NCBI RefSeq assembly: GCF_028765545.1
Contig: NZ_JARACP010000009.1
Location: 62,001 to 126,000, forward strand
DNA: 64,000 nt
Source of the DNA: Aliivibrio sp. S4MY1
GTDB lineage: Bacteria > Pseudomonadota > Gammaproteobacteria > Enterobacterales > Vibrionaceae
Reading direction: 5' to 3'
Part shown: piece after piece, positions 33,306-42,183 of the stretch
How positions within the stretch are numbered: position 1 is the first letter of the stretch
Layout: each line of letters begins with the position of its first letter
The notes under the pieces: generated by a model
Databases searched by the model: none
The model's input: the letters and a program-made list of their open reading frames with translations, nothing else
Told to the model about the DNA's origin: nothing
Program-made: the position numbers and the translations under genes

Positions 33306-34541
33306 TTACTGCAATGCACTTTGTGGTACATAAATCTCAGATTCTCTATTCAGAGATTCATATTGACCAAACATTGGTTTCTTTTCTAAACAGCGACGCA
33401 ACATATCAAGCATTAATGTTGATAAAATCGCTCGCATGTCATTATAAACATAATTACGTTTCAGACTCACTAACTGGCCCCACTCTCCATAAGGAGTAGA
33501 TAACGCAACGGCAACCTTTCCCTGAATAATTGGTCCAGATGCTAAACCAATGGCGGTTTGAGTTCTTTCACGTGTTGCTGCTGCAAGTGCTAAAGCGGCG
33601 GCTAAAGGATCTTGACCTGCCATCTGTTGATCGACTTGTGAAGAGAGAATCCAGCCTTGCTTCATATTTACACGGATTTGGTCATCTTCTTGTAACCAGT
33701 TGGTTAACCACCCTCCTGTCGCCTGTTCTGCCACAGTAAGATTTAATGAAAACTCACTTAATAACGCCCCTACATTTGGCAACATAGATTCATCAACACT
33801 AACGACATTATCGCCAAGTAAATGATACATACGCTCTAGTACAGGGAAACGGCCATCATGATTTGCAGGTCCAAACAGTTTTACTTCAATAAAAGGCAGT
33901 GACGAGCGATAACCAATTTCAAAACCATAAGGTAAACGTAATTGTTGCAGTTTATCTTGAATGCCCGATTCAGATAAACCAAAAGTAAATAATCGGCTAC
34001 ATTCAGACGCTTCAACCATTGGATGCCACTGCTTCATACGAGGCAATATTTGATGTTCAACCATTACTTTAAATTCAGAAGGAACACCAGGTGTAAACAA
34101 TACGATCGATTTATTTACTTCGATAAAAAAGCCACAAGCCGTACCCACTGGGTTATCAATTATCTGAGCCCCTTCAGGTAGCATAGCCTGTTTAATATTG
34201 CTATTTGGCATTTCTCGGCCTTGCTCTAAATAACGAGCTTGCATTCGTTCTAGCCAATAATGAGACATGACTAGTGGCGTATTCATCACCTTTGCTGCTG
34301 CTTCACTAGAAATATCATCAGATGTTGGCCCTAACCCACCATTAACTATAACAATAGATGCGGTTTGAGTTTGGTGTTGTATTTCAGCAACCAACGCATC
34401 AATGCTATCACCGACGGTTGAGCGGTTAGATAACTTAAAACCATGTTGATAAAATAGTTGAGACATCCACGCGGCATTGGTATCAACAATGTCACCATGA
34501 AGGACTTCTTCGCCTGTGCTAATCATTGCTACTTGCAACAT
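33306..34541 (-). CDS. CinA-like protein (YfaY type) with degenerate PncC site
   Basis: A 411-residue two-domain protein. The N-terminal COG1058/MoCF-like domain has MISTGEEVLHGDIVDTN and NGGLGPTSDD, which in CinA carries ADP-ribose pyrophosphatase activity. The C-terminal PncC-like domain, which normally deamidates NMN, has AEQATGG where active enzymes have AESCTGG, so the usual Ser is missing. E. coli YfaY is a comparable CinA paralogue near nrdB and yfaE without NMN deamidase activity. Synteny here therefore fits YfaY. The family is sure; NMN deamidase activity is doubtful. Confidence 0.85.
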   Translation of the reverse strand: MLQVAMISTGEEVLHGDIVDTNAAWMSQLFYQHGFKLSNRSTVGDSIDALVAEIQHQTQTASIVIVNGGLGPTSDDISSEAAAKVMNTPLVMSHYWLERMQARYLEQGREMPNSNIKQAMLPEGAQIIDNPVGTACGFFIEVNKSIVLFTPGVPSEFKVMVEHQILPRMKQWHPMVEASECSRLFTFGLSESGIQDKLQQLRLPYGFEIGYRSSLPFIEVKLFGPANHDGRFPVLERMYHLLGDNVVSVDESMLPNVGALLSEFSLNLTVAEQATGGWLTNWLQEDDQIRVNMKQGWILSSQVDQQMAGQDPLAAALALAAATRERTQTAIGLASGPIIQGKVAVALSTPYGEWGQLVSLKRNYVYNDMRAILSTLMLDMLRRCLEKKPMFGQYESLNRESEIYVPQSALQ

Positions 34542-34768
34542 GCACTCTTCCTCTTTGATATTTCTATAATTCCTCCTAATTTATCACATTAATCGTTTTA
34601 AAAAACTAATCTTGTTTTAATTCAGATAAATATCCACCAAAAAACCAAGTGTAAATATTAATTTACAAAAACTGTAATTCAATCAATACAAAATGATTGA
34701 GTTAATATTAAAATACGCGTACATTCTCACCATTAAAAAAGGTTTGATTTAGTATAGAAGTGGTATAA

Positions 34769-35941
34769 ATGAAGACAAAAGTATTAGGAAGCTCTCTCAT
34801 TATTGCAGGAACAACGATTGGCGCAGGTATGTTAGCCTTACCTCTTGTCTCTGCGAGTCTTGGTTTCTTTACAGCAAGTGTGTTAATGGTCGGTATTTGG
34901 GCGATCATGAGTTACACAAGCTTGTTAATGCTAGAAGTTCATCAGCATGGGCACCAAAGCGCAACACTACACAGCCTTGCACTTCAATTTTTAGGAAAAA
35001 ATGGGCAGCGAATCGCTACTTTTTCAATGTTATTTCTCTTTTACGCATTATGCGCTGCATATATCGCAGGTGGCAGTGAACAATTTCATGAGAAAATTAA
35101 TCTAGTGAGTCCTTTTCAGCTACCAAAAACATTCTCAACAATTCTGTTTACCATAATTGTCGCAGTAATTATTGCGCTTGGAACAAAAACGGTTGATGTC
35201 ATTAACCGTGGGTTATTTGCATTAAAACTCATCATGCTGGTGTCGATTCTATTTTTCTTAACACCAAACATTACTGGCGAGTACTTAATGTCACTTCCTG
35301 TACATCAAGGGGTCTTTATTACTGCTTTGCCTGTTATTTTCACCTCATTTGGTTTTCATGGCAGTATCCCGGCAATCGTTAATTACCTTGACCTTGATAT
35401 CAAAAAGATAAAAATAAGCTTGTTAATTGGTTCTTCTCTTCCTTTAATCATTTACTTGTTTTGGCAAGGGATTACTTTAGGTCAATTATCTCAGTCTGAA
35501 TTTGAACAAATTAATGGTCTAAATCAGTTCATTACTACGATTCAACAATCAATCGATCATCAATTTATTCAGATTGCCTTATCATTATTCGCAGATTTAG
35601 CACTATTAACTTCGTTTATTGGTGTGAGTTTAGGTCTTTTTGAGTTTTTACGTGACTCTTCAAAAAAATGGCAAAAATCATCTATCATAACTGCTGTTTT
35701 AACCTACACTCCACCACTGATGTTCGCTTTATTTTACCCACAAGGTTTTATCACCGCTCTAGGGTATGCAGCTATCGCACTTGTAATTCTTGCTCTATTT
35801 TTACCTGTTGCTTTAGTCTTTTCTGCTCGAAAAATACATAATAATGCAGAATACACAGTCGCAGGTGGTAATATTGCACTTACACTTGTCGTACTGTTTG
35901 GCTTAACCATTATTGGTAGTCAGGTATTAAGTTCATTCTAA
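34769..35941 (+). CDS. Aromatic amino-acid permease (HAAAP family, TyrP/Mtr-like)
   Basis: A 390-residue inner-membrane transporter with about 11 hydrophobic helices. It opens with LGSSLIIAGTTIGAGMLALPL, the hallmark of the hydroxy/aromatic amino acid permease family, and continues with TSFGFHGSIPAIVNYL, also typical. It imports tyrosine or tryptophan by proton symport. The substrate cannot be fixed by eye; it is closer to TyrP in length. It is monocistronic and divergent from the cinA-like gene. Confidence 0.88.
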   Translation: MKTKVLGSSLIIAGTTIGAGMLALPLVSASLGFFTASVLMVGIWAIMSYTSLLMLEVHQHGHQSATLHSLALQFLGKNGQRIATFSMLFLFYALCAAYIAGGSEQFHEKINLVSPFQLPKTFSTILFTIIVAVIIALGTKTVDVINRGLFALKLIMLVSILFFLTPNITGEYLMSLPVHQGVFITALPVIFTSFGFHGSIPAIVNYLDLDIKKIKISLLIGSSLPLIIYLFWQGITLGQLSQSEFEQINGLNQFITTIQQSIDHQFIQIALSLFADLALLTSFIGVSLGLFEFLRDSSKKWQKSSIITAVLTYTPPLMFALFYPQGFITALGYAAIALVILALFLPVALVFSARKIHNNAEYTVAGGNIALTLVVLFGLTIIGSQVLSSF

Positions 35942-36072
35942 CGTCAAATACACTGAACTAAAAAAGCTAACTGTAACCATCTGAAGTAAATGCCTATTTC
36001 TCTTTTTAACAGAGTCATAATTGGGCATTTACTGCTTTTATGTTTTGCATTTTCTGCCTAATAGTAGATAAT

Positions 36073-36088
36073 TGTGATCTAGCTCAGT
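36073..36088 (+). promoter_or_regulatory. CRP-like site upstream of the DUF3943 gene
   Basis: TGTGATCTAGCTCAGT matches TGTGA-N6-TCACA at 8 of 10 conserved positions and lies 25 bp before the GTG start. CRP binding is inferred; the distance from the start would suit repression more than activation. Confidence 0.4.
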
Positions 36089-36112
36089 ATTTGATTTAAT
36101 TAAGGACTTTCC

Positions 36113-37030
36113 GTGAAAAAACAAGCAATAGCCAGTTTGCTTTTAGGATGTGCAGCTTCATCACCAGCATTTGCATTAGATACTAATAGCGCCTATGACA
36201 TGGAATATCAAAATGATTGCTCCACCAACATTTATTCTAGCTATTGTTCAACGGCCTCTTTTGATTTCTCTCCAATGCGATTAGATGGTGATATTACTCC
36301 GTCTAAAGTTTCAGAAAATGATACGTATGCAGACAGCACTCAATTACCACACTATTTACGTGTGTCGGACGAGCGTGATTGGGACTACCTAATGGAGCAG
36401 TCGTACACCATCCTTGGCTTGAGTGTTGCAACTGTTGGTTTAATGACTTTTCTTCCTGAAAGCATTACTAAATGGGATTCAGAAGATTCAAGCATTAAAG
36501 GTCTGGGTTCTAAATGGAAAGATAACGTAAGTGCTGGCCCTGTTTGGGATAAAGATGAGCATTTCTTAAATTACATTATGCACCCATACTTTGGTGGTGT
36601 TTACTATACTGCCGCACGTCACGCAGGCTTTAATGAGTTCGAATCTTTCTTATACTCAACAACCATGTCTACTTTCTTTTGGGAGTATGGGGTAGAAGCA
36701 TTTGCTGAAGTACCTTCTATTCAAGATTTATTCGTAACCCCATTCTTTGGTGCTGTTGTTGGTGAGCTAATGTTACAACAAGAACTACGCATTACAGAAA
36801 ATGGTGGTGAAGTCATGGGCTCAGATACCTTAGGTAGCGTAAGTCTGTTCTTCTTAAACCCTGTCGGACATATCCACTATTGGGTAACGGACGCATGGGG
36901 TGGCGATACTGAAGTTAACTTGGCTTATAATGCATGGTTCAGTAATGGTGATGCCGCACAATTTGCTTATGATGCAGGTATGCCTTATACCGATCAGTTT
37001 GTGGGTCTTGAAGTTAAATTAAAATTTTAA
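36113..37030 (+). CDS. DUF3943 outer-membrane-associated protein
   Basis: A 305-residue exported protein with signal peptide (about 1-21, ending AFA). The central HFLNYIMHPYFGGVYYTAARHAG and STFFWEYGVEAFAEVPSIQDL blocks are characteristic of DUF3943, a family found in Bacteroidetes and Vibrionaceae and thought to be outer-membrane or periplasmic. Translation starts at GTG (36113), with AAGGAC upstream. It ends in Phe (KLKF), consistent with outer-membrane insertion. Function unknown. Confidence 0.85.
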   Translation: MKKQAIASLLLGCAASSPAFALDTNSAYDMEYQNDCSTNIYSSYCSTASFDFSPMRLDGDITPSKVSENDTYADSTQLPHYLRVSDERDWDYLMEQSYTILGLSVATVGLMTFLPESITKWDSEDSSIKGLGSKWKDNVSAGPVWDKDEHFLNYIMHPYFGGVYYTAARHAGFNEFESFLYSTTMSTFFWEYGVEAFAEVPSIQDLFVTPFFGAVVGELMLQQELRITENGGEVMGSDTLGSVSLFFLNPVGHIHYWVTDAWGGDTEVNLAYNAWFSNGDAAQFAYDAGMPYTDQFVGLEVKLKF

Positions 37031-37051
37031 ACCTTTCTTAGTTTAACGATT

Positions 37052-37078
37052 AAGGGCACTCTTTGTAGTGCCCTTTTT
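37052..37078 (+). terminator. Terminator of the DUF3943 gene
   Basis: Stem AAGGGCACT/AGTGCCCTT followed by T run; clear rho-independent terminator on the plus strand. Confidence 0.92.
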
Positions 37079-37100
37079 TATATCAAAATATCACAGGCAC

Positions 37101-37122
37101 AAAAAAACCGAGACAGTCTCGG
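37101..37122 (-). terminator. Terminator of the KA-rich protein gene
   Basis: On the minus strand CCGAGAC-T-GTCTCGG precedes seven Ts. Confidence 0.85.
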
Positions 37123-37155
37123 CTTCTTTGTGTCTTAAAGTGAGTTACTAAAGCA

Positions 37156-37542
37156 TTATGCTGCTTTGTAAATTACTTTATTACCAGCAAGCTGCTCACG
37201 CACAACTAGGTTTTCTTCAACTAGCTTTTTCAAGCCACCTGTTGCCCATGCAGCTGCTTTTGCTTCTTCTTGACCAGCTTTAACACCGATCTCTTTTGAA
37301 TTGATACCTTCAGGATTCTGGCAAACAATATCAAATACAGTCTGTTGCTTTGGCGTAAGAGCGATATCTGTCGCTACTGTTGCCGCTTTAGGTGCTGCTG
37401 CAACTACTGCTTCCACTTTCTTCTCAACTGGTTTAGCTACTTTTGCAGGTTTAGCTGCTTTTTTCACTTCAGTTTTTGGTGCAGTTGCTTTAATTCGTTT
37501 ATGCAGCTTAGACTGTACTTTACGTTTGTGAGCAATTTTCAT
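37156..37542 (-). CDS. Lys/Ala-rich protein with C-terminal winged-helix domain
   Basis: A 128-residue protein from the ATG at 37542. Residues 1-55 are Lys, Ala, Pro and Val rich, beginning with KIAHKRKVQSKLHKRIKATAPK and continuing with KKAAKPAK repeats, like a histone H1 tail. The C-terminal half (TPKQQTVFDIVCQNPEGINSKEIGVKAGQEE) looks like a winged helix. The combination suggests a nucleoid-associated or RNA/DNA-binding protein. The upstream extension to 37638 lacks homologous character and is rejected. It is probably well expressed, judging by regular codons, but the function is unproven. Confidence 0.7.
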   Translation of the reverse strand: MKIAHKRKVQSKLHKRIKATAPKTEVKKAAKPAKVAKPVEKKVEAVVAAAPKAATVATDIALTPKQQTVFDIVCQNPEGINSKEIGVKAGQEEAKAAAWATGGLKKLVEENLVVREQLAGNKVIYKAA

Positions 37543-37745
37543 GAAACTTAAACTCCGTTGCGCTAACTCTATTTTTAAGCCGTTAAGACTCAAAAATGAT
37601 AGCGGAAAAAAGATGTCAATTCCTAAAGTGAAACTCAAATAGTCGTATTGGAATTGGCGAAGCGCGTTTTATACCAAAAAACGCGCAATATTTATAGAGA
37701 GGATGACACTGTATGGCGAAAAGTACGGCAATTTTGCCAATTTTC

Positions 37746-38399
37746 TTACCAGAATGGCATTTCATCCGCAACAAACGGGTTTGTTCTGCGCTCATGACCA
37801 AAAGTTGACTCTGGTCCATGGCCCGGTACAAATTTCATCTCATTACCTAAAGGCCATAGTTTTGTTTTGATCGATGCAATCAGCGTATCAAAATCACCTT
37901 TAGGGAAATCAGAGCGACCAATGGCACCTTTAAATAATACATCACCAACAAATGCCATCTTAGCTTCTTGGTTAAACAAAACAACATGTCCCGGTGTATG
38001 ACCAGGAGTGTGTAAAACATCTAACTTTTGATTACCGAATTCAATCACATCGCCTTCATTTAGCCATTGATTAGGCTCGAATGCTTCAGTGTGAGGGAAA
38101 CCAAATCGTTCACTTTGATTAGGAAGCCCTTGTAACCAAAAGTTATCTTCTTTATGTGGGCCAATAATCGATGCATTAGTAATCGCAGCTAGGTCTTCAG
38201 TGCCACCAACATGATCGAGATGACCATGAGTTAGTACCATGTGTACAACATCAATATTTAACGCATCAATCGCTTGTTTTAGCAATTGAACATCACCGCC
38301 GGGATCGATAACAACCCCTTTCATAGTTTCATCGCACCATACAATTGAGCAGTTTTGTTCATAAGGAGTCACTGGAATAATTTGATATTGTAAACTCAT
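37746..38399 (-). CDS. gloC: GloC-type MBL-fold hydroxyacylglutathione hydrolase
   Basis: A 217-residue metallo-beta-lactamase-fold protein that follows E. coli GloC (YcbL) closely from YQIIPVTPYEQNCSIVWC to NPFVADEMPFW. The metal motif is THGHLDHVGG, with further His/Asp ligands in HTPGHVV, GDVLFKG and PGHGPEST. GloC is a type II glyoxalase acting on S-lactoylglutathione. Full length; monocistronic. Confident family and good functional call. Confidence 0.9.
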   Translation of the reverse strand: MSLQYQIIPVTPYEQNCSIVWCDETMKGVVIDPGGDVQLLKQAIDALNIDVVHMVLTHGHLDHVGGTEDLAAITNASIIGPHKEDNFWLQGLPNQSERFGFPHTEAFEPNQWLNEGDVIEFGNQKLDVLHTPGHTPGHVVLFNQEAKMAFVGDVLFKGAIGRSDFPKGDFDTLIASIKTKLWPLGNEMKFVPGHGPESTFGHERRTNPFVADEMPFW

Positions 38400-38484
38400 A
38401 GCTTTCTCTTCCTAAAATAGTTACTCCAAGAATAGCACGGCTCTTATTTTAGGGGAATTATGATGTTTCTTTTAATGGTAATCG

Positions 38485-39609
38485 TTAAACCACAGTTTGT
38501 GTGATCTGACTCCAATGGTTATCCCACATGACATTAGTTTGATGACTAATCACCTCACCATTTTCAGAACGAGTAATCACTTTGCCAGTGCCAGAGCTAA
38601 TGTGCCATTGTAATAAACGACTATCTCTATTATTGACTACCACGCCTGACGCATCAGCTAACGAGGCGATCTCGACCAATTGATTATTTTTTAAATTCCA
38701 AACACCGTAACAATTCCCTCTGGGTGACGTAGCAACAACGTGTTCGCCAAGCACAGCAATACTCGCTATATAATGATTAAATCGCAACCACTCCTCTGGT
38801 TCCGCATTTAATTGTTGTAGAGCTTCTCCACGTCGATGTACAGCAACCAATGGCACACCATCTTCTGGCTCTCCTCGATATTGCTGTCCACACAATACTC
38901 GGCCATCATCCATTAAGGATAAGTGACGAATACTTAATTTATGATCCGCTAATCCAACGCGTTCAAGAACTTCACCAGAACTTGTCGATAAATACACAAG
39001 TGCTGGTTTCATTGATTCTAAATTAAGAGGAACTCGGCCTTTAGTATGAACACCACCAACTCCAATGGCTAAGGTCGTATCATCAACACGAATTACCTCA
39101 TGTGGACCAATACCAAACCCTGAGAACTCTCTCACTTTTATTAATTGAGTCCCCTGCAATTGATAAACCCCGATAACTCCCTGACTGGTTTCTTTCTCTC
39201 CTTCAGTGGTGTAAAGCGTTAACCCATCAGAAGAAAACACACCATGACCATAGAAGTAACGATTTGGCATTGATGGCGTAATTGGATAACTTACACCCGT
39301 CGTTATATTAAATAATTGCATGTAATTGCCGGGGCGACGAGCAAATGCAACGGCCAATTCACCATTCGGCGTAATTGCAACGCCATGCCCTCTTTCCGGT
39401 AAAGGGATAGAATGAATCGGGTTTCCCTCATTATCAGCCACCACAGCACCAAAATGTCCATTTGAAGTTCGAGAGCAAGAGATTAAAGCCGCATTTTTAT
39501 CTGAACTCGGTACGGATGAACACGCCGTTAGCCACGGTGACAATGTTATGGCCCCTAGGCTACATTTTAGCAGTTTTCGTCTTTGGTTATTAATCGCCAT
39601 CGGTTGCAT
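38485..39609 (-). CDS. DUF1513 Tat-exported lipoprotein, beta-propeller
   Basis: A 374-residue protein with a twin-arginine signal (NNQRRKLLKCSLG) ending in a lipobox LTAC near residue 31. The mature part consists of repeated WD/Kelch-like strands and resembles DUF1513, found beside imelysin and DUF1111 genes in iron-uptake loci. It begins inside the end of the imelysin gene, overlapping 20 bp, with AGGA 5 bp before the ATG at 39609. It is the last gene of the operon. Function unknown; iron- or haem-linked role inferred. Confidence 0.82.
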   Translation of the reverse strand: MQPMAINNQRRKLLKCSLGAITLSPWLTACSSVPSSDKNAALISCSRTSNGHFGAVVADNEGNPIHSIPLPERGHGVAITPNGELAVAFARRPGNYMQLFNITTGVSYPITPSMPNRYFYGHGVFSSDGLTLYTTEGEKETSQGVIGVYQLQGTQLIKVREFSGFGIGPHEVIRVDDTTLAIGVGGVHTKGRVPLNLESMKPALVYLSTSSGEVLERVGLADHKLSIRHLSLMDDGRVLCGQQYRGEPEDGVPLVAVHRRGEALQQLNAEPEEWLRFNHYIASIAVLGEHVVATSPRGNCYGVWNLKNNQLVEIASLADASGVVVNNRDSRLLQWHISSGTGKVITRSENGEVISHQTNVMWDNHWSQITQTVV

Positions 39610-40609
39610 TAAATCCTATAGCAATGTTCAATTCGATAGCCACTTCTTCATGAATTAGGTATTTCAAATACTCGAATTTGTTATATAGAGCCAAAGTATT
39701 TTGATAACCAGATTTTGTCTGTAACTCAGCAAATAGTGATGACGATTCAGGCCATGTTTCTAACGTAGAATTAAAATGGTCTTCAATTCTATCAGCCAAA
39801 TCAGCATACCCTTGCTTACGTAAATAATCATCAAGTCCAACACCATTTGCCAAATACAAATTTTTCATCGCTTCTACATTATATTTAAGCCAAGTAAGGG
39901 AGGTTTCTGAACGCCATGATTCCGAGAAATAAGGTCGAGGTTGCCCTATCTTTGCAAGCGGGCGACTGAGCTTTTTCATGCTGTAATCAAGCTGATTAGC
40001 TAGTAACGCAATGTATTCATTTAACCACATGGTTTCATCTAATTGAGACCATGGATTAACTTGCCATGCTTTCGCGACTTTTTGAGTGTTAAGCGCTAAA
40101 TTTGCAGTAATCGCTTGGCCTAGATGACATGACTCTGATGCTGGCAATATCGAGGCTTTATCAAATAATAACCACTCAACCGCACCTAAACCTTGAGTCG
40201 TCACACTCTGTTGCTGAATTAACTCACTATTCCAAGTTTGTTCTGTTTTCAACAACTGAGACATTTTACGCCCAGTGGTGTTTTTCTTATCAGGCCAAAA
40301 CTGAATATTCCAATTAACACTAAGTGCTGCCTCTGGCCCTCGCTCTTGACCTTGCAGTGCCATCCACGCTTGCATTGTTTGCTGCCACTGCATAACCAGC
40401 ATTTCTTTTTCAGTTTTATTCGTACAATACCCTTCAAAATTCTCCGCCAATCGTTGACTAGATTCAACTAAACGCTGGGCTGACTGCTGCTCAATATAAT
40501 AAACATGGTCAATCATACTTGTAGAGTTAGGAACTTGATTAGCCTCATTCGTACTTTGGCAGGCAGTCAGTAACACCGTGCTGCTTAACAATAAATAGAT
40601 AGTTTTCAT
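39590..40609 (-). CDS. Imelysin-family lipoprotein
   Basis: A 339-residue protein with lipoprotein signal (LLSSTVLLTACQS, Cys17) and an imelysin (peptidase M75-like) helical body. The family binds metal, usually iron, in the periplasm and is related to EfeO. Tell-tale segments include WQQTMQAWMALQGQERGPEAA and GLGAVEWLLFDKAS, the latter being the GxHxxE region here reading GAVEWLLF (His replaced). It sits between the DUF1111 and DUF1513 genes and overlaps the latter. The His change may reduce metal binding at that site. Confidence 0.82.
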   Translation of the reverse strand: MKTIYLLLSSTVLLTACQSTNEANQVPNSTSMIDHVYYIEQQSAQRLVESSQRLAENFEGYCTNKTEKEMLVMQWQQTMQAWMALQGQERGPEAALSVNWNIQFWPDKKNTTGRKMSQLLKTEQTWNSELIQQQSVTTQGLGAVEWLLFDKASILPASESCHLGQAITANLALNTQKVAKAWQVNPWSQLDETMWLNEYIALLANQLDYSMKKLSRPLAKIGQPRPYFSESWRSETSLTWLKYNVEAMKNLYLANGVGLDDYLRKQGYADLADRIEDHFNSTLETWPESSSLFAELQTKSGYQNTLALYNKFEYLKYLIHEEVAIELNIAIGFNATDGD

Positions 40610-40619
40610 TACTTACACC

Positions 40620-42008
40620 TTATAACGAATCTAAAAATGCTAATAACGCATTACGATCTTTTGTCGATAATTGAATGACTTTATCTTTAGATGGCTGAGC
40701 CTCACCGCCATGCCATAAAATTGCTTCTAGTACATTTCGAGCTCGACCATCATGCAAGAACTCTGTATGTCCATTGACTTCTTTTGTATAACCTAGCCCC
40801 CACAGTGGTGGTGTTCGCCATTCTTGACCATTAGCCAAAAACTCTGGTCTATTATCAGCAAGCCCTTCTCCCATATCATGAAGCAGCATGTCCGTATAAG
40901 GGTGAATTAACTGATTAGATAACGCAGGCCTATCTTCAACTTTTGCCGTTTTGATATTTGTTTTATGGCAACTTTCACAACCGATATCTTTAAATAACTG
41001 TTGTCCTTTAATTACTTGAGGAGCATTAACATTACGACGAATAGGAACCGCTAAGTGCTGAGAATAAAACTCGACAAAATTTAAAATCTTATCACTCACT
41101 TCAGGTGTACCACCGTGAGGCAATTTCTCACAAATCCCCTGAGCTTCAGTACAATCATCTTTAGGGAACATATTACTGGTTAAACCCAAATCACCATTAA
41201 ACGCCGCAGCATTTTGCTGCATAAGTGTTGGTTGTCCAGCCTTCCAGCCAAAGCGACCTAACTCTAGTTGATTGGTTTCTACACTCCATACGCGATTAGC
41301 CTTACCAGAAATGCCTTGATCCTCTTTTTTTTGTTGTTCAGCAAAACCTAAAATAGTGGATTCGGAGATAGATTCTAATAACCCCAAACCAATCATTGGC
41401 GGAGCAACCCGTGCCGAGAGCAATACATTATCTGCCATATCTCCATACGCTAGCTTTGTGATTGATAAATTAGGCTTACGTAACGTGACAACGTCACCAT
41501 CAGCCAAAGTGATTGGATGGGCTGTATAAGTTATTTTAATTTGGCCTTCTGGTTCAATTCCTGGTAAAGCAAAGTCTTGTAATTGACCGCCGTAAATTGG
41601 CTCTGGGATCACCCCGTCTAAAATGACACGTTTTTTCTGCTCCGCAGTTAAAGCAGGGACACTTAACCGCACTAACATAGAAACCGCATTAGTATCCCCC
41701 TCTTTCGGCGTATGGCCTCGCCCATCTTTAATATGACAACTCTGACAACCATTGGTATTAAAGAACGGGCCTAATCCATCACGGGCATCGGTAGACGCAG
41801 GCGCTTGCACCCAAGGATTACGAAAAAAGCTATTACCTACACTAAAATCTAGTCGTTTACTCATTGGTAGGTTAGCGGCAGGTAGAGAAAAGGCATTTTG
41901 ACCGTTTTTCTTTACGCTGGTTTTTCCACCAGAAGCGATATCGGCAGAAAAAGATGGGAAAGAAAGAATTGATAATAAAGCGATTGCTCCAAGCATTGCG
42001 GGTTTCAT
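40620..42008 (-). CDS. Di-heme DUF1111 oxidoreductase-like protein
   Basis: A 462-residue periplasmic protein with signal peptide (about 1-22, ending FSA). Two CxxCH haem sites, CQSCHIKDGRGH and CESCHKTN, fit the DUF1111 (di-haem thiol oxidoreductase-like) family. The start at 42008 has AGGATG upstream; a longer start at 42032 adds residues before the signal. It is the first gene after a hairpin following the irpA gene, and likely oxidises or reduces iron for the imelysins. Exact reaction unknown. Confidence 0.85.
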   Translation of the reverse strand: MKPAMLGAIALLSILSFPSFSADIASGGKTSVKKNGQNAFSLPAANLPMSKRLDFSVGNSFFRNPWVQAPASTDARDGLGPFFNTNGCQSCHIKDGRGHTPKEGDTNAVSMLVRLSVPALTAEQKKRVILDGVIPEPIYGGQLQDFALPGIEPEGQIKITYTAHPITLADGDVVTLRKPNLSITKLAYGDMADNVLLSARVAPPMIGLGLLESISESTILGFAEQQKKEDQGISGKANRVWSVETNQLELGRFGWKAGQPTLMQQNAAAFNGDLGLTSNMFPKDDCTEAQGICEKLPHGGTPEVSDKILNFVEFYSQHLAVPIRRNVNAPQVIKGQQLFKDIGCESCHKTNIKTAKVEDRPALSNQLIHPYTDMLLHDMGEGLADNRPEFLANGQEWRTPPLWGLGYTKEVNGHTEFLHDGRARNVLEAILWHGGEAQPSKDKVIQLSTKDRNALLAFLDSL

Positions 42009-42099
42009 GATATCGAACATCCTGATCATCATTAATATTGTTCTTATCCATATACCTAGATTGGTATTATTTAGTTGTTTTTTTTACGATAAGGACAAT

Positions 42100-42153
42100 A
42101 TTAGAAAATAAAAGAGCTCAATCACTATATCGGGAGGGAGAAGTGATTGAGCT
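42100..42153 (-). terminator. Long hairpin between irpA and the DUF1111 gene
   Basis: Perfect 12-bp inverted repeat AGCTCAATCACT/AGTGATTGAGCT (42115-42126, 42142-42153), followed on the minus strand by a T-rich tract. It may partly terminate transcription so that irpA is expressed above the downstream genes. Confidence 0.65.
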
Positions 42154-42183
42154 GAGTACTACTGCTTTTTCTTAACGTTATAA

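Noticed and set aside
37301..37551. Two plus-strand frames opposite the KA-rich gene
   Set aside because: They arise from the repetitive Lys/Ala codons read in reverse; Cys/Phe-rich composition and no ribosome-binding site.
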